Assembly: GCA_004554455.1 (NCBI GenBank)
Contig: SFMG01000007.1
Span: 12,944-76,943, forward strand
Direction: 5' to 3'
DNA: 64,000 bases
From: Bacteroidales bacterium
GTDB taxonomy: Bacteria > Bacteroidota > Bacteroidia > Bacteroidales > UBA932
Below the pieces are notes generated by a model that did no database searches, was not told the DNA's origin, and worked only from the letters and a program-made list of their open reading frames with translations. The translations under genes were made by a program, and so were the position numbers. This document shows positions 18,960-29,700 of the stretch, one piece after another; the stretch's first letter is position 1; every line of letters begins with the position of its first letter.

Positions 18960-19394
18960 CTATTCTGCGCTTATGCTGAGGTTTTCATCGACATAGCTCA
19001 TCAGCTCGTCGAGTTTTTCTTCGTTCCTTTCTCCGAGTATCACGATTGCGAGCACTCCCGGGTTGATTTCCACACAGATCACGATTACCGGATGCTGATG
19101 GTCGTCCTCGCAGTCATAGTACCACGCGGTCTGTCCGCAGAACGGCAACTCGTGCACCGGGTCCTCCCCATCTTCGAGTCCCAGGGCGGCGTCATAGTTG
19201 TTAAGGCACTCTGTGCGCGGGTCGGAGCCGTTGATGTCGCCCGCATAGATTTCAATGGTGCCCGGAGTCTTCTTTGGGTCCAGTCCGTTGGCGTAGAAGC
19301 AGCTGACGGCGTCCCCGTCCTCGGTTGTGGTGATTTCGGTTTCGATTTCCCAATCCCTGTTCAGGGGGAGATTGATTTTGTATGCCATATTCAT
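18960..19394 (-). CDS. Acidic hypothetical protein
   Basis: A 144-residue, strongly acidic, soluble-looking protein. A beta-rich N-terminus (INLPLNRDWEIETEITTTEDG) is followed by a hydrophobic strand (VIVICVEINPGVLAIVILG) and a charged C-terminal helix. It contains four cysteines (C32, C63, C86, C95) in no recognised metal motif. I do not recognise the family. It is translationally coupled to the upstream YfhO-like gene (ATGA at 19391-19394) and sits 2 bases before galM, so it is expressed with them. A second ATG at 19388 is an equally possible start. Confidence 0.65.
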   Translation of the reverse strand: MNMAYKINLPLNRDWEIETEITTTEDGDAVSCFYANGLDPKKTPGTIEIYAGDINGSDPRTECLNNYDAALGLEDGEDPVHELPFCGQTAWYYDCEDDHQHPVIVICVEINPGVLAIVILGERNEEKLDELMSYVDENLSISAE

Positions 19395-21952
19395 TTGCGT
19401 TTTGTTTCCTTCGGTTTGCCTGCAAGCATTCCCGCTGCGGCCACAATAGCCAGCAGATAGAGCAGAATCGAGCTGGCCAGGGATATGTCGCGTCCTATGC
19501 GGTAGTCGTCAGGTTCGTAGCGCATCACTATCTCGCCCTCTCCAGCAGGCAGTACGGCTGCCCTCAGTACCCAGTCGGCGCGTATGATTTCCAGCGGCTC
19601 GCCGTTCAGGCTTGCTTTCCATCCGGGGTGCCATATTTCGCTGAACACAGCCAGTCTTTCCTCTGTGCAGGCATAGCTGTAATGCAGTTCGTTCGCCTTG
19701 TATGAAGTCAGGCGTATGTCGTCCATATCCGCAAATATGCCGCCTTCCGCTCCGTGCCTCAGTCTCTCCATACGCGCGGATTCCATATCCTCCGTCCTCA
19801 CCACGGCAGCCGATCCGGGGTCGCAGCTGCCCAGAAGGGCTATCTCCTCATCGGCCGAGGCGGCCGGCACCACTTCGTCCACGAACCAGCAGTTGCCCAG
19901 GGCAGAGGCATTCACCACAGGCGGATAGTCAGAACCGAGAATTACATATCTGGTGTTCAGCATATTGAGAACAGGCGTGGACGGGAAATTCTCCTCGACG
20001 CCGCTTATCGTGCCCTCGGCATTTACCACGGAAATCACGCTGTTCATTTCCTTTAGCAGATAGCGGTCTATCAGGTCCTGGTAGCGCTGCAGCTTGGCCG
20101 GGCTGTAACCGCCTATGCTCTTGTGCCAGTAGGAAGGATGCGAGTCGTTGAAGGTGTTCACGCTCAGGTCCAGCACCCTGTAGTCCGGGTCTTCATCCTG
20201 AAGGATCATACGGTCCACGGGACGGGCCTCGAACTGGTCGCGGAACTCCTTCTTGCTCACGAAATGAGCGGAGTTGAGGTAGCGTCTGTCCACGCCGACG
20301 AGGTCTATCAGCACCAGCACGGCCATCATCACTGCCATGATGCTGCCCGTGGACGCTTTTGAGGAATCCCTCTTCCACCCTGACATCAGCCACAGCGCGG
20401 CAGTAGCCAGCAGCACCAGCCCTATGGACCGGATGGTGTCGGCCCGCAGCAGCGCCATCCTGTCCTCACGCAGAGCCTTGGCCAGGAATTCGGGATCCGC
20501 GGCGCCGGCAAAGGAGCCCAGCAGGCGCTGCAGCAGGAAGAGCAGGGCGAATATGCCCATAGTCACTCCTCCGGCGACAAGCAGCTTCCTGCGAACTTCC
20601 TTCAGAGGCATATCCCCTCGGCAGAGCTTGTCGAGGGCGAGGAAGCCCAGCAGAGGCAGGGTGTATTGGAGCACTATCAGGGCCATAGACACGGTCCTGA
20701 ACTTGTTGTACATAGGCAACAGATTGAAACAGAGCTTGGTGAAGCCCATAAAGTGGCTGCCCCAGGCGAGCAGGAGCGCGAAGATGCTGGCTGCGATGAG
20801 CCACCACTTCTCTTTCCCGCTGCAGAGCAGACAGCCCAGCAGAAAGAGGAAGAAGCTCAGGGCTCCTATGTACATAGGTCCCGCGGTGAAAGGCTGAGGT
20901 CCCCAATAGGTAGGCATTCCCTCCAGCACCTGGTCCAGCTGCCTTCCCTTGTAGCCGTATTTCTGAAGTTCGCGTGAACTTGCGGAATCCTTGCCCAGTT
21001 CACTTGCCGAAGCACCTCCGTTGTAATCCGGGATGACAAGGTTCGGGGTCTCCTCTATGCCGTACGACCAGGCCGTCGCATAATCCAACTCCAGTCCCTT
21101 GGAGCCTGCGCTGCCGTCTTCCCGGCTCAGCTCCGAGCCGCCGCGCATCGTATATTTCGCATAGTTCCAGGTCGGCAGCAGCTTGTTCGCGTTCGTCGCT
21201 ATGCCTGCGCAGCCTATCACCAGCAGCAGGGCCGATGCGGCGAAAAAGCGTCCCAGCCCCCTGCGTCTCTCCCTCTTGCAGAGCAGGTATATGAGTTCCC
21301 CGGCCGCATATATGAATACGGTGGCGGCGAGGTACCAGGTAATCTGCGGGTGATTCGCCTTGATCTGGAAGCTCAGCGCGAAAGCGAAGAGCACGGCTCC
21401 CAGCGAGACGTAAGGCAGCCAGTCGCGCAGCTTTCCCTCCTTTTCTGCCGATCTGTAGGTATATATCAAGGCCGCCAGCACCCACGGGAAAAAGGCGATT
21501 GCCTGCATCTTGGTGTTGTGTCCCACCTGTATTATCTGCATGTTGTAGGAGCAGAACGCCATTGCGATGGCACCGGCCACGGCCACCGCCTTCCCGCATC
21601 CGGCCGCGAGCAGCAGGAACAGCGAGCCCAGCAGGGCTATGAAAATATATGTTGCCGGCCTGCGTCCCAGCAGCAGGAACCTGTAGAGCGGATTGGTCAG
21701 GTCGCCGTCGAAATCGTCATACATCGTAACGCTCGGCATGCCGCCGAACATCGAATTGGTCCAGAGCGTAGGGTCGTCCGGATTCGCCTTGTTGTGCTCT
21801 ACGATCTCGTGCGTCATTCCGGTCCATCCGGATATGTCGGACTGGTTCACAATCTTGCCTTCCAGCACCGGGTACATGTAAGCATAGGAAAGTGCCAGAA
21901 AAAGCAGCACTATCCCGGCCCAAGAGAGGATTTTCTTGATTCTATCGTTCAT
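19391..21952 (-). CDS. YfhO-family polytopic membrane protein
   Basis: An 853-residue protein with a dozen or more predicted membrane helices in the first two thirds and a soluble extracytoplasmic C-terminal segment with one final helix. It fits the bacterial YfhO family: the N-terminal loop TLWTNSMFGGMPSVTMYDD and later NMLNTRYVILGSDYPPV are typical. In Firmicutes YfhO-type proteins add sugars to teichoic acids; in Bacteroidota the substrate is unknown. The start at 21952 is preferred to an ATG 36 bases upstream because it begins right before the first helix. It overlaps the upstream glycosyltransferase gene by 11 bases, supporting a joint role in glycan assembly. Confidence 0.85.
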   Translation of the reverse strand: MNDRIKKILSWAGIVLLFLALSYAYMYPVLEGKIVNQSDISGWTGMTHEIVEHNKANPDDPTLWTNSMFGGMPSVTMYDDFDGDLTNPLYRFLLLGRRPATYIFIALLGSLFLLLAAGCGKAVAVAGAIAMAFCSYNMQIIQVGHNTKMQAIAFFPWVLAALIYTYRSAEKEGKLRDWLPYVSLGAVLFAFALSFQIKANHPQITWYLAATVFIYAAGELIYLLCKRERRRGLGRFFAASALLLVIGCAGIATNANKLLPTWNYAKYTMRGGSELSREDGSAGSKGLELDYATAWSYGIEETPNLVIPDYNGGASASELGKDSASSRELQKYGYKGRQLDQVLEGMPTYWGPQPFTAGPMYIGALSFFLFLLGCLLCSGKEKWWLIAASIFALLLAWGSHFMGFTKLCFNLLPMYNKFRTVSMALIVLQYTLPLLGFLALDKLCRGDMPLKEVRRKLLVAGGVTMGIFALLFLLQRLLGSFAGAADPEFLAKALREDRMALLRADTIRSIGLVLLATAALWLMSGWKRDSSKASTGSIMAVMMAVLVLIDLVGVDRRYLNSAHFVSKKEFRDQFEARPVDRMILQDEDPDYRVLDLSVNTFNDSHPSYWHKSIGGYSPAKLQRYQDLIDRYLLKEMNSVISVVNAEGTISGVEENFPSTPVLNMLNTRYVILGSDYPPVVNASALGNCWFVDEVVPAASADEEIALLGSCDPGSAAVVRTEDMESARMERLRHGAEGGIFADMDDIRLTSYKANELHYSYACTEERLAVFSEIWHPGWKASLNGEPLEIIRADWVLRAAVLPAGEGEIVMRYEPDDYRIGRDISLASSILLYLLAIVAAAGMLAGKPKETKRK

Positions 21953-23297
21953 TTTTCTTCGCTTTCTTGTCTGAAATGGGTTTGTCATCCCCCTTCTGTG
22001 AGATGGAATCCAGAAGGGAGGCCATCTCGTGGCTCAGACGGCGTCTGCTGAAACGGGAGATATCCTCTCCCTTGAACTCGTCCCGTCCTTCACGGAATTC
22101 ATCCCAGGCAGCGTCCACAAACTTCTTGATTCCTCCGTAATCATCCCAGTCACAGGCAGTTCCGGCCTTGCATTCTTTCAGTATGGCCGCCATTGCCCCG
22201 TTGCTCTGGCCTATGCCCAGCACCGGACGGCGGGCAGCCAGGTACTCGAACAGCTTGCCCGGGAGCACCGATTTGTATTCCGGCTCCATCCTCAGCGGGA
22301 GCATCAGTATATTTGCCCGTTTCTGTTCCCGTACGGCCTCGAGATGCGGCTGATAGCCCCTGTCCACAAGTTTCTCCCCAAGGCCGGCCATGCGTATGCT
22401 GTGAATCACGGCACTGTCTGTCTTGCCCGCAAGACATATCCTGAGGGCATTTGAGAAATCCTCGTCCGCCTCCGATTTGTCGGCAAGCACCCGCCAGAGC
22501 GTTTCCGGGATGCCGTCCGCGGCGAAGAGTCCGGTATGGCTTATACGGAAATATCCATCCGTCGCCTCTTCCGGACAGGACTCGTAGTCGCTTTCGTCAT
22601 ATCCGTTGGTAATCAGCCTGACAGGGGTGTCGGTCATCGACTGGAAGTCCCTCTGTACAGGAGGGGACACGGCCACAACGACGCTGGCGTCATCCAGTAC
22701 CTGTTTTTCCAGTTTATGGTGGCGACGTTCGCTTCTCCCGGTCAGTCCCAGATGCTTGAAATAAAACATCCTGGTCCAGGGGTCCCTGAAGTCGGCCACC
22801 CATGGTATGCCCGTGGCGAGGGACAGCTTTCTGGCAATCAGGTGCATCGAATGAGGAGGTCCTGTGCTGACAATTGCGTCCACAGGATGCTCCTTAAGGT
22901 ATTTCTTGAGGAATCTCACCGAAGGACGCACCCAGAGGCAGCGCGGGTCCGGGATAAAGAAATTCCCCCTTATGAAAATCGACAGTTTCTGCTTGAAGCT
23001 CTTCTTTCCGGCATTGATAGGGTTCACTTCCCCCTTGGTGCTCCCTCCTTTGTTTCCGCTGAGGGCCCGCCATATCCCGTACGGCTCGAAGATCTTTCTT
23101 CGTATCACTTCCACTTCTGCCGGCACTTCCGCCGCCAGGCTCTCATCCACCGTAATCATTTCCGGATTCGACGGGGTGTAAATCACGGGCTGCCAGCCCT
23201 CAGCCGGCAGGTATTTGCTGAACTTAACCCAACGCTGAACCCCCGACCCGCCCGTAGGTGGCCAGTAATAGGAAATTATGAGAACTCGTCCCGGCAT
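21942..23297 (-). CDS. Glycosyltransferase, GT4-like
   Basis: A 451-residue GT-B glycosyltransferase. The N-terminal domain begins with IISYYWPPTGGSGVQRWVKF, the acceptor-side motif common in Bacteroidota GT4 enzymes. The C-terminal donor domain has RANILMLPLRMEPEYKSVLPGKLFEYLAARRP, with the conserved glutamate preceding the nucleotide-sugar site. The start at 23297 is chosen because the nearest promoter element (23311-23318) puts the transcript start near 23304, downstream of the alternative ATG at 23306. It is the first gene of the eight-gene minus-strand run. Donor and acceptor are unknown. Confidence 0.86.
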   Translation of the reverse strand: MPGRVLIISYYWPPTGGSGVQRWVKFSKYLPAEGWQPVIYTPSNPEMITVDESLAAEVPAEVEVIRRKIFEPYGIWRALSGNKGGSTKGEVNPINAGKKSFKQKLSIFIRGNFFIPDPRCLWVRPSVRFLKKYLKEHPVDAIVSTGPPHSMHLIARKLSLATGIPWVADFRDPWTRMFYFKHLGLTGRSERRHHKLEKQVLDDASVVVAVSPPVQRDFQSMTDTPVRLITNGYDESDYESCPEEATDGYFRISHTGLFAADGIPETLWRVLADKSEADEDFSNALRICLAGKTDSAVIHSIRMAGLGEKLVDRGYQPHLEAVREQKRANILMLPLRMEPEYKSVLPGKLFEYLAARRPVLGIGQSNGAMAAILKECKAGTACDWDDYGGIKKFVDAAWDEFREGRDEFKGEDISRFSRRRLSHEMASLLDSISQKGDDKPISDKKAKKNER

Positions 23298-23310
23298 AGG
23301 ATACAAACCA

Positions 23311-23318
23311 CAAATCTA
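23311..23318 (-). promoter_or_regulatory. -7 promoter element for the eight-gene minus-strand run
   Basis: The minus strand reads TAGATTTG, an exact TAnnTTTG match, placing the transcript start near 23304, only a few bases before the preferred glycosyltransferase start. It is the last promoter-like element I see before the run of genes ending at 13960. Confidence 0.55.
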
Positions 23319-23458
23319 CACTTTATTTGCCGCAAATCCTATTTTCGTTTTTCCGTCACAAATCTCCCTGAGTTGCGGAGAGGTCGCAACCTTCGATGAA
23401 ATTAAGTCATTCTGGGAAGAAGACCACATCGTCGACTGAGTTTTTTCTTGAAGATTGC

Positions 23459-23466
23459 TAAATTTG
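23459..23466 (+). promoter_or_regulatory. -7 promoter element for mutS
   Basis: TAAATTTG, an exact TAnnTTTG match, 24 bases before the mutS ATG. The leader contains a small hairpin at 23468-23483 (AGGATA/TATCCT). Confidence 0.65.
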
Positions 23467-23489
23467 CAGGATAGCGTTATCCTGTAAAA

Positions 23490-26120
23490 ATGAAAGAAAA
23501 CAATCACGACGACACCATAAAAAAGGAGGCGATGACTCCGATGATGCGGCAGTACTTCGATATGAAGGCTGAGTATCCGGAGGCATTGCTGCTTTTCCGC
23601 TGTGGGGATTTTTATGAGACATACGGGGACGATGCCGTTACGGCGAGCAAGGTTCTGGGCATAGTGCTGACCCGCCGCTCCAGTGCCTCGTCAAGCCCCA
23701 TCCCCATGGCTGGCGTTCCCTATCATGCCCTTGAGGCGTACCTGCCCAAACTCGTGCGTGCGGGCTACAAGGTCGCCATCTGCGACCAGCTGGAGGATCC
23801 GAAACTGACAAAGGGCCTGGTGAAGAGGGGAGTCTCGGAGCTGATTACCCCGGGAGTGGCCTTCAACGAGCAGTTGCTCCGGCAGAAGGAAAACAATTTC
23901 ATCGTGGGCCTGTGCTACGAGAAGTCCAGATGTGGCGCGGCCTTCCTGGATGTGTCCACGGGCTCCTTTCAGTTGACTGAGGGCGACCTGGACTATATCG
24001 CCACCCTCCTCTCCTCCTTCGCCCCGAAGGAGTTACTCGTGGAGAGGGGTTATGAGAAGGGAACAAAGGAAAGGTTCGGAAACCAGTACTATGTCTCTAC
24101 CGTGGATGAGTGGGCCTTCTCCTATGAGTCGGCCGTGAAGCGTCTTTGCGACCAGCTCAAGGTCAAGAGTCTCAAGGGTTTCGCCGTGGGCGGCTTCCCT
24201 CTCGGCATTTCGGCCGCAGGTGCCCTTCTGGTCTATCTGGAGCAGACCCAGCACAGCGGATTGGACAATATATGCACCCTTTCCCGCATAGAGAAGGGGG
24301 ATTTCGTCTGGATGGACCGTTTCACCCTGCGCAATCTGGAGATATTCGCAAGTACCGCCGGTCCGGAGGGCAGCTCTCTGGTGGACGTGATAGACCGTTG
24401 CCAGAGCCCTATGGGCGCCAGGATGCTCCGCAGCTGGCTGGCTATGCCATCCATGGACATAGACGAACTGAATGCCCGATACGACTGCATCGACGCCTTT
24501 CTCTCCGAAGCGGACATCTGTTCCGGAATCCGAGACCATATAGCCGGCCTGGGCGACCTGGAGAGAATCATATCCAGGGCAGCGACGGGAAAGATACAGC
24601 CGCGCGAATTGATGCAGCTGGGCAGGGGACTGTCTCAGCTGAGACCGATAGCCGAGGGCTGCGCCATGCTTTCCTGTGAACCGCTGAATGCCATACTTGC
24701 GCAGCTTTCGGATTGCGGCAGCCTGCTGGAGGACATACGTTCCACACTTGCCGAGGACCCTGCTGCCCAGCTGGGCAAGGGTGACGTCATAAGCTCGGCA
24801 GCCGACGCGGAACTTGCCGACCTGAGGGCGCTGTCGAGGGATGCCAAGTCTTATCTGGCCTCCCTGCAGCAAAGGGAAATGGAGCGCACGGGCATATCCT
24901 CCCTGAAGGTCAGCTACAACAATGTATTCGGATATTATTTCGAGGTGCGCAACAGCCAGAAGGACAAGGTGCCCGAGGACTGGGTGCGCAAGCAGACGCT
25001 GGTCAACGCCGAAAGGTATATTACCGAAGAACTGAAGGAATATGAGCAGAAGATTCTTGGCGCCGAGAGCCGCATCTACGAGATAGAGAGCCGCATTTAC
25101 CGCGAACTCGTGCTGAAGCTGCAGGGGCGTATCCCGGAGATACAGCTGAACAGCCGCCTGCTGGCGCGCATAGACCTGCTGTCCTCCTTCGCCGTGCTGG
25201 CGCAGGAAAGGAACTACTGCCGGCCGCAGCTGAACTCATCCCGTTCCCTGTCCATCAAGGCGGGACGTCATCCCGTCATCGAGACCATGATGGCTCCGGG
25301 CGAGGAATATGTGCCCAACGACATAGAGATGGACAGCGATGGCACGCAGATAATGATACTCACGGGTCCCAATATGGCCGGAAAGTCGGCCCTGCTGCGC
25401 CAGACGGCACTCATCGTCCTGCTTGCGCAGACCGGCTGCTTCGTGCCGGCATCGGAGGCGGTGCTCGGAATATGCGACAAGATTTTCACCCGGGTGGGGG
25501 CATCTGACAATATCTCCAGGGGAGAATCCACCTTTATGGTGGAGATGCTCGAGACCTCGATGATTCTGCACAATCTCTCCGCCCGCTCGCTGGTCCTCCT
25601 CGATGAGATAGGACGAGGAACCTCCACCTACGACGGAATGTCCATAGCCAGGGCCATAGTGGAGTACATACAGCGCTACGGCCAGGGCGCGAAGACCCTT
25701 TTCGCCACCCACTACCACGAACTGAACGACCTGGAGACCCTGTATCCCGGCATAAAGAATTATCACATTGCGGTCAAGGAAGTCGATAACAAGGTCATTT
25801 TCCTCAGAAAACTGCGGGAGGGCGGCGTGGCTCACAGCTTCGGTATCCATGTGGCCAGGATGGCCGGAATGCCGAGACAGGTGATAGAGTCTGCCGAGGC
25901 AACGCTCAAGGCCCTGGAAGCCTCAGGAGGGGACAAGGCAAAGGCCGTTCCCGTGATGACTGAGCAGAAGCAGGGCGTGCAGCTTTCCTTCTTCCAGCTG
26001 GACGACCCTATGCTTGAAACCCTGAGGGACGACCTCAAGGGAGCCGACCTGAACAATATGACCCCGCTCCAGGCCTTCGACCTTTTGAGGGGAATGAAGG
26101 AAAAACTCGGTCTGCAATGA
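23490..26120 (+). CDS. mutS: DNA mismatch repair ATPase MutS
   Basis: An 876-residue MutS1. The mismatch-reading motif FYE is at residues 41-43 (CGDFYETYGDDA), so this is a repair MutS rather than MutS2. The Walker A motif TGPNMAGKS lies near residues 624-633, followed by the signature segment with DNISRGESTFMVEM, the Walker B LVLLDEIGRGTSTYDG and the THYHEL histidine loop. It recognises mispairs and recruits MutL. The 3' end overlaps rnhB by ATGA (26117-26120), so the two DNA-maintenance genes are probably coupled. It appears intact. Confidence 0.98.
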   Translation: MKENNHDDTIKKEAMTPMMRQYFDMKAEYPEALLLFRCGDFYETYGDDAVTASKVLGIVLTRRSSASSSPIPMAGVPYHALEAYLPKLVRAGYKVAICDQLEDPKLTKGLVKRGVSELITPGVAFNEQLLRQKENNFIVGLCYEKSRCGAAFLDVSTGSFQLTEGDLDYIATLLSSFAPKELLVERGYEKGTKERFGNQYYVSTVDEWAFSYESAVKRLCDQLKVKSLKGFAVGGFPLGISAAGALLVYLEQTQHSGLDNICTLSRIEKGDFVWMDRFTLRNLEIFASTAGPEGSSLVDVIDRCQSPMGARMLRSWLAMPSMDIDELNARYDCIDAFLSEADICSGIRDHIAGLGDLERIISRAATGKIQPRELMQLGRGLSQLRPIAEGCAMLSCEPLNAILAQLSDCGSLLEDIRSTLAEDPAAQLGKGDVISSAADAELADLRALSRDAKSYLASLQQREMERTGISSLKVSYNNVFGYYFEVRNSQKDKVPEDWVRKQTLVNAERYITEELKEYEQKILGAESRIYEIESRIYRELVLKLQGRIPEIQLNSRLLARIDLLSSFAVLAQERNYCRPQLNSSRSLSIKAGRHPVIETMMAPGEEYVPNDIEMDSDGTQIMILTGPNMAGKSALLRQTALIVLLAQTGCFVPASEAVLGICDKIFTRVGASDNISRGESTFMVEMLETSMILHNLSARSLVLLDEIGRGTSTYDGMSIARAIVEYIQRYGQGAKTLFATHYHELNDLETLYPGIKNYHIAVKEVDNKVIFLRKLREGGVAHSFGIHVARMAGMPRQVIESAEATLKALEASGGDKAKAVPVMTEQKQGVQLSFFQLDDPMLETLRDDLKGADLNNMTPLQAFDLLRGMKEKLGLQ

Positions 26121-26734
26121 AAGAGATCTCCCTGTTGAGCCATTTCCGGGAGGGAGTGCTGGAGGCCGGTTGCGATGAGGCGGGCCGCGGTCCCCTTGCC
26201 GGTCCCGTATATGCCGCCGCGGTGATTCTGCCCGCGGACTTCCACCACCCCCTGCTCAACGACTCCAAGCAGATGAGCGCCCGGCACAGGGACGAACTGC
26301 GTGAAGTCATTGAGAAAGAGGCCGTCAGCTGGGCCGTCGAAGAAGTGAGTGCTGAGGAAATAGACCGTATCAACATACTCAACGCCTCGATTGCCGGTAT
26401 GCAGAGGGCCGTTCTGAGACTGAATCCCCGTCCGGACTTCCTGCTCATAGACGGCAACCGCTTCCGCCCCTTTGCGGACTACGGGAGCGGGGACTATATG
26501 ACCGTGGTAAAGGGCGATGCCACCTATGCGAGCATTGCGGCCGCCTCAGTGCTGGCCAAGACCTGGAGGGACGAGAAAATGCGCGCCCTGGCCAGGGAGT
26601 TCCCCCAGTACGGCTGGGAGCGGAATATGGGCTATCCCACCCCCGAACACATCGATGCCATAAGGTGTTACGGTTACACCTCATGGCATCGGAAGTCTTT
26701 TCACGTTAAGGAACTGGAACCTACTCTGTTCTAG
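26117..26734 (+). CDS. rnhB: Ribonuclease HII
   Basis: A 205-residue RNase HII that nicks 5' of ribonucleotides embedded in DNA. The DEDD active site is visible: Asp20-Glu21 in CDEAGRGPLAGPV, Asp in FLLIDGNRF and Asp in VVKGDATYASIAAASVLAK. The length is normal. Coupling to mutS by ATGA makes functional sense because RNase HII incisions can also direct mismatch repair. It ends 15 bases before the convergent GLUG/SGNH gene. Confidence 0.96.
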   Translation: MKEISLLSHFREGVLEAGCDEAGRGPLAGPVYAAAVILPADFHHPLLNDSKQMSARHRDELREVIEKEAVSWAVEEVSAEEIDRINILNASIAGMQRAVLRLNPRPDFLLIDGNRFRPFADYGSGDYMTVVKGDATYASIAAASVLAKTWRDEKMRALAREFPQYGWERNMGYPTPEHIDAIRCYGYTSWHRKSFHVKELEPTLF

Positions 26735-26749
26735 CTATCTGAAAACAGT

Positions 26750-29700
26750 TTACATCTCCAGCCAGGAACCGAGTTCATTGTAGATCTTGGTCGCGATGAA
26801 GTCCATTGCCTCTGACCCCGGGTGGCAACCGCCGTAGGAGTTGAGGTCGGTATGGTCGTGCTTAGGCATATTCGGCTGAGGCTGTCCCAATCCGCTCAAG
26901 CTCTCAGGAGAGTAACCGCCGAGGTCGTTGAAGCCGTTTACACGCAGGAGGTTCACGGTCTTTGCTCCGTAATGTTCCGCAATGAGCTGGATTGACTTCT
27001 CTATGGAAATGCTGAGGTAGTCGCCTATTATGCAGACCACCTTGCAATCGGGATAGCGTTCCCTTATCTGGCAGAGCAGCTTGATATAGGCCTCGCAGAA
27101 ACTGCCGTCTGGGAGTGCGTTCACCTGGGCGCGGGTTGAAGCCGCATCGCCCACTGCGAACATAGCCTCCATCTGTTCCGTTGACGGTGCGGAGCCTCCG
27201 AAACTGTTGCCTGCATCGTTGCGAATCTCGACTCCTGGGGCGAGAGGGTCCACATTGTGTGCCCAGTCGTTGGTGCCTCCGTGAATGAGGATGATGTCCG
27301 GATTGCCGCAGCCTCCGCAGGCGGCGAAGCGTTCGCTGAAGCTGTTGTGCCACCAGGCCTCACTTGTGTACCTCTTGTGGAAGTTCTCCTCTGTGGTGTT
27401 GGTGACCGTCGAACCGGAGAAGGCTATGTTGACGTCCAGCTCCGCATCCTGCATGTGATCATAGATCAGTCTCCACCAATAGGTCTCGCTTGGAAGGGTG
27501 AGGCTTCCGTCGGTGGCCGGGTAATGGGCCGAATAGTTGCCCGGGATGAAGCCCTTGAAGGTAGAGATGGAGTCACCGATGACACTGACGCGTTTCTTGG
27601 CCGCCTTCTTTGCGTGCGGGTCGGCCGGGAGCCCTTCGATGCTCGGATAGCCGTTCTCTCCCGCAACCCATACGGTACCGTTGGCCGTGGCCTGCAGTTT
27701 GGCCAGCAGGGTGCCGTCCGTCATCTGGGTGGCGCTCAGCTCTTCCAGTCCGCTGGTCGTGGCATTGTCACTGGTGTAAATCGTACGCATAGGACTCTCG
27801 CTGTAGCAGTTGCTGACCGTAGTCGGCTGGGTGCAGCGTATGGCCACTGCCGCATACCAGAGTTCCTCATTGGCAGGCGTATCGCCGCATACGCGGAAAT
27901 CTGTCAGGCCGTATGCCGAGTAGCAGTTTTCGATTACGGAGTCTCCCTTATTGTTCTGGTAGGAGCTGATGCCGCAGAGCACCGCGTTCACATTGTCGCC
28001 GTAGGTCGTCTCTATGAGTCCCGGAAGCGAGAAGCAGCCCTTCAGCGAATACGGCAGATTACCGTGCGACCAGCCAATGATGCCTCCGGCTATTGGATAT
28101 TTGTTGCTGTTGCCTCCGGTTGCGGTAATATGGTTACCTATGCTGCCGCAGTCATATATGCTTACGCTTTTGTTGGCTGTCGAGCTGCCCAGGATCAGGT
28201 CCTTGTCGGTGCTGGCGCCTGAGCCCGATCCTACATATCCGCATATACCGGCAACGCTGTAGGCTCCGCGTATGCGTCCGTATGAGGCGCAGCGGCTTAT
28301 TTCTATGCTTTCGAGCGGCTGTGCGGCACCGGCTATGCCGGCAACGAAGAATTTGTCGCCGCCTACGAAGCCGTTGCTGCCGAAGACGCAGTCACTTACC
28401 TTTCCGCCGAGCAATTGTCCGACTATGCCGCCGTTTATATATCCCGTCGAGGCGAGACTGCCTTCGAAGGCGCAGCCCTTGATGACGTTAGCGGCACCTA
28501 TGGCCCTGCCTATTATGCCTCCTGTGTAATGGTAATATATATTGAGAACCGTTGCCGGAGGGATGGAGCAGTTCTCTACCGCAGATTCGTAGCAGACGCC
28601 GACTATGCCGCCGGAGAACTTTCCGTATATGGTCTCTGTGCCTTCGAAGCTGCAGCCGCGTATCACGGAGTGGTCGGCCAGACCGGCAATGCCGCCGTTG
28701 TATCCGGCGTTGTTGCTATCTACCGGCGCATAGCCGCAGGCTTTGACGACTATGGACTTGCCGTAGGCGCGGAACTTGCCGCTGACCTTTACGTTCTCAA
28801 TGGTGGAACGCAGGCAGGAGCCGGCCACGCAGCCGGAAAAGATATGCTCGCTGTCCACGTCTGCCTCTTCGAGATTGAAGTTGCAGACGGTCGCGTCCTC
28901 CAGATATCCGAAGAGTCCGGACGCGGCCGCTTCCGTATTCCTTATCCTCAATCCCTTGATACTCAACCCGTTGCCGTCGAAGCTGCCCTTAAATGGAAGT
29001 GCAGCGCTTTTGCCTATTGGTTCGAAGTCCCCGGATGAGGAGAGGTCCGGTGAGTCGGTGAGACGGTAGTGCGCCCCGGCAAACTCACCATTGGTTTCTG
29101 CATTGTTCACGAGAGTGCCGAGCATAATCAGGTCTTCGGCGCTGCGTATTTCGTAAGGCGAATTCTCGGAGCCGTCTCCGGCCGGGAAAATGGTTTTCGC
29201 TGCCAGCAGGTCTTTAATCCTTATGTTTCCGGCCCTGAGGACGAGGGGACCTTCGCAGGACAATTCCTCCGTGCGGCCGTCGGAATAAGTCAGTTCGGCT
29301 TTCAGACCTTCGGAATAGACGCCTTCGGGCAGGGTGACACAGACGGTGCCCAGGGCGGAAGGGGCGGTCACGCGCAGGTTCAGCTCGTTGCTGCCGGGGC
29401 CGCTGATGCTCAGCTTGCCCGAGCTGATTGTCGCCTCTCCGGCCAGTTTGCCGCTCGGAACGCTCAGCTTTGCAGATGTCAGGCTGACATCCTGAGGCAG
29501 ATTGAACTCCACGACGGCCATCAGGCTTCTCATCTCAATGGACTTCTGTGAAGACTGGGCATACAGAATCTGTCCCTTTACGCTTTCTCCGTCATAGACC
29601 TGCGAGTCGGCAATGTTCAGACTGATGTTCGCCGGAGCCGGTTCCGGGCTTATGACTGCCGAAGCCGGGTATATGGCCGTGTAATTTTCGGTCGCAAGGA

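Noticed and set aside
28276..29062. Imperfect internal repeats in the GLUG/SGNH gene as a possible CRISPR or satellite array
   Set aside because: They are coding repeats: the GGI-x-G units translate to GLUG motifs and vary in length and sequence.
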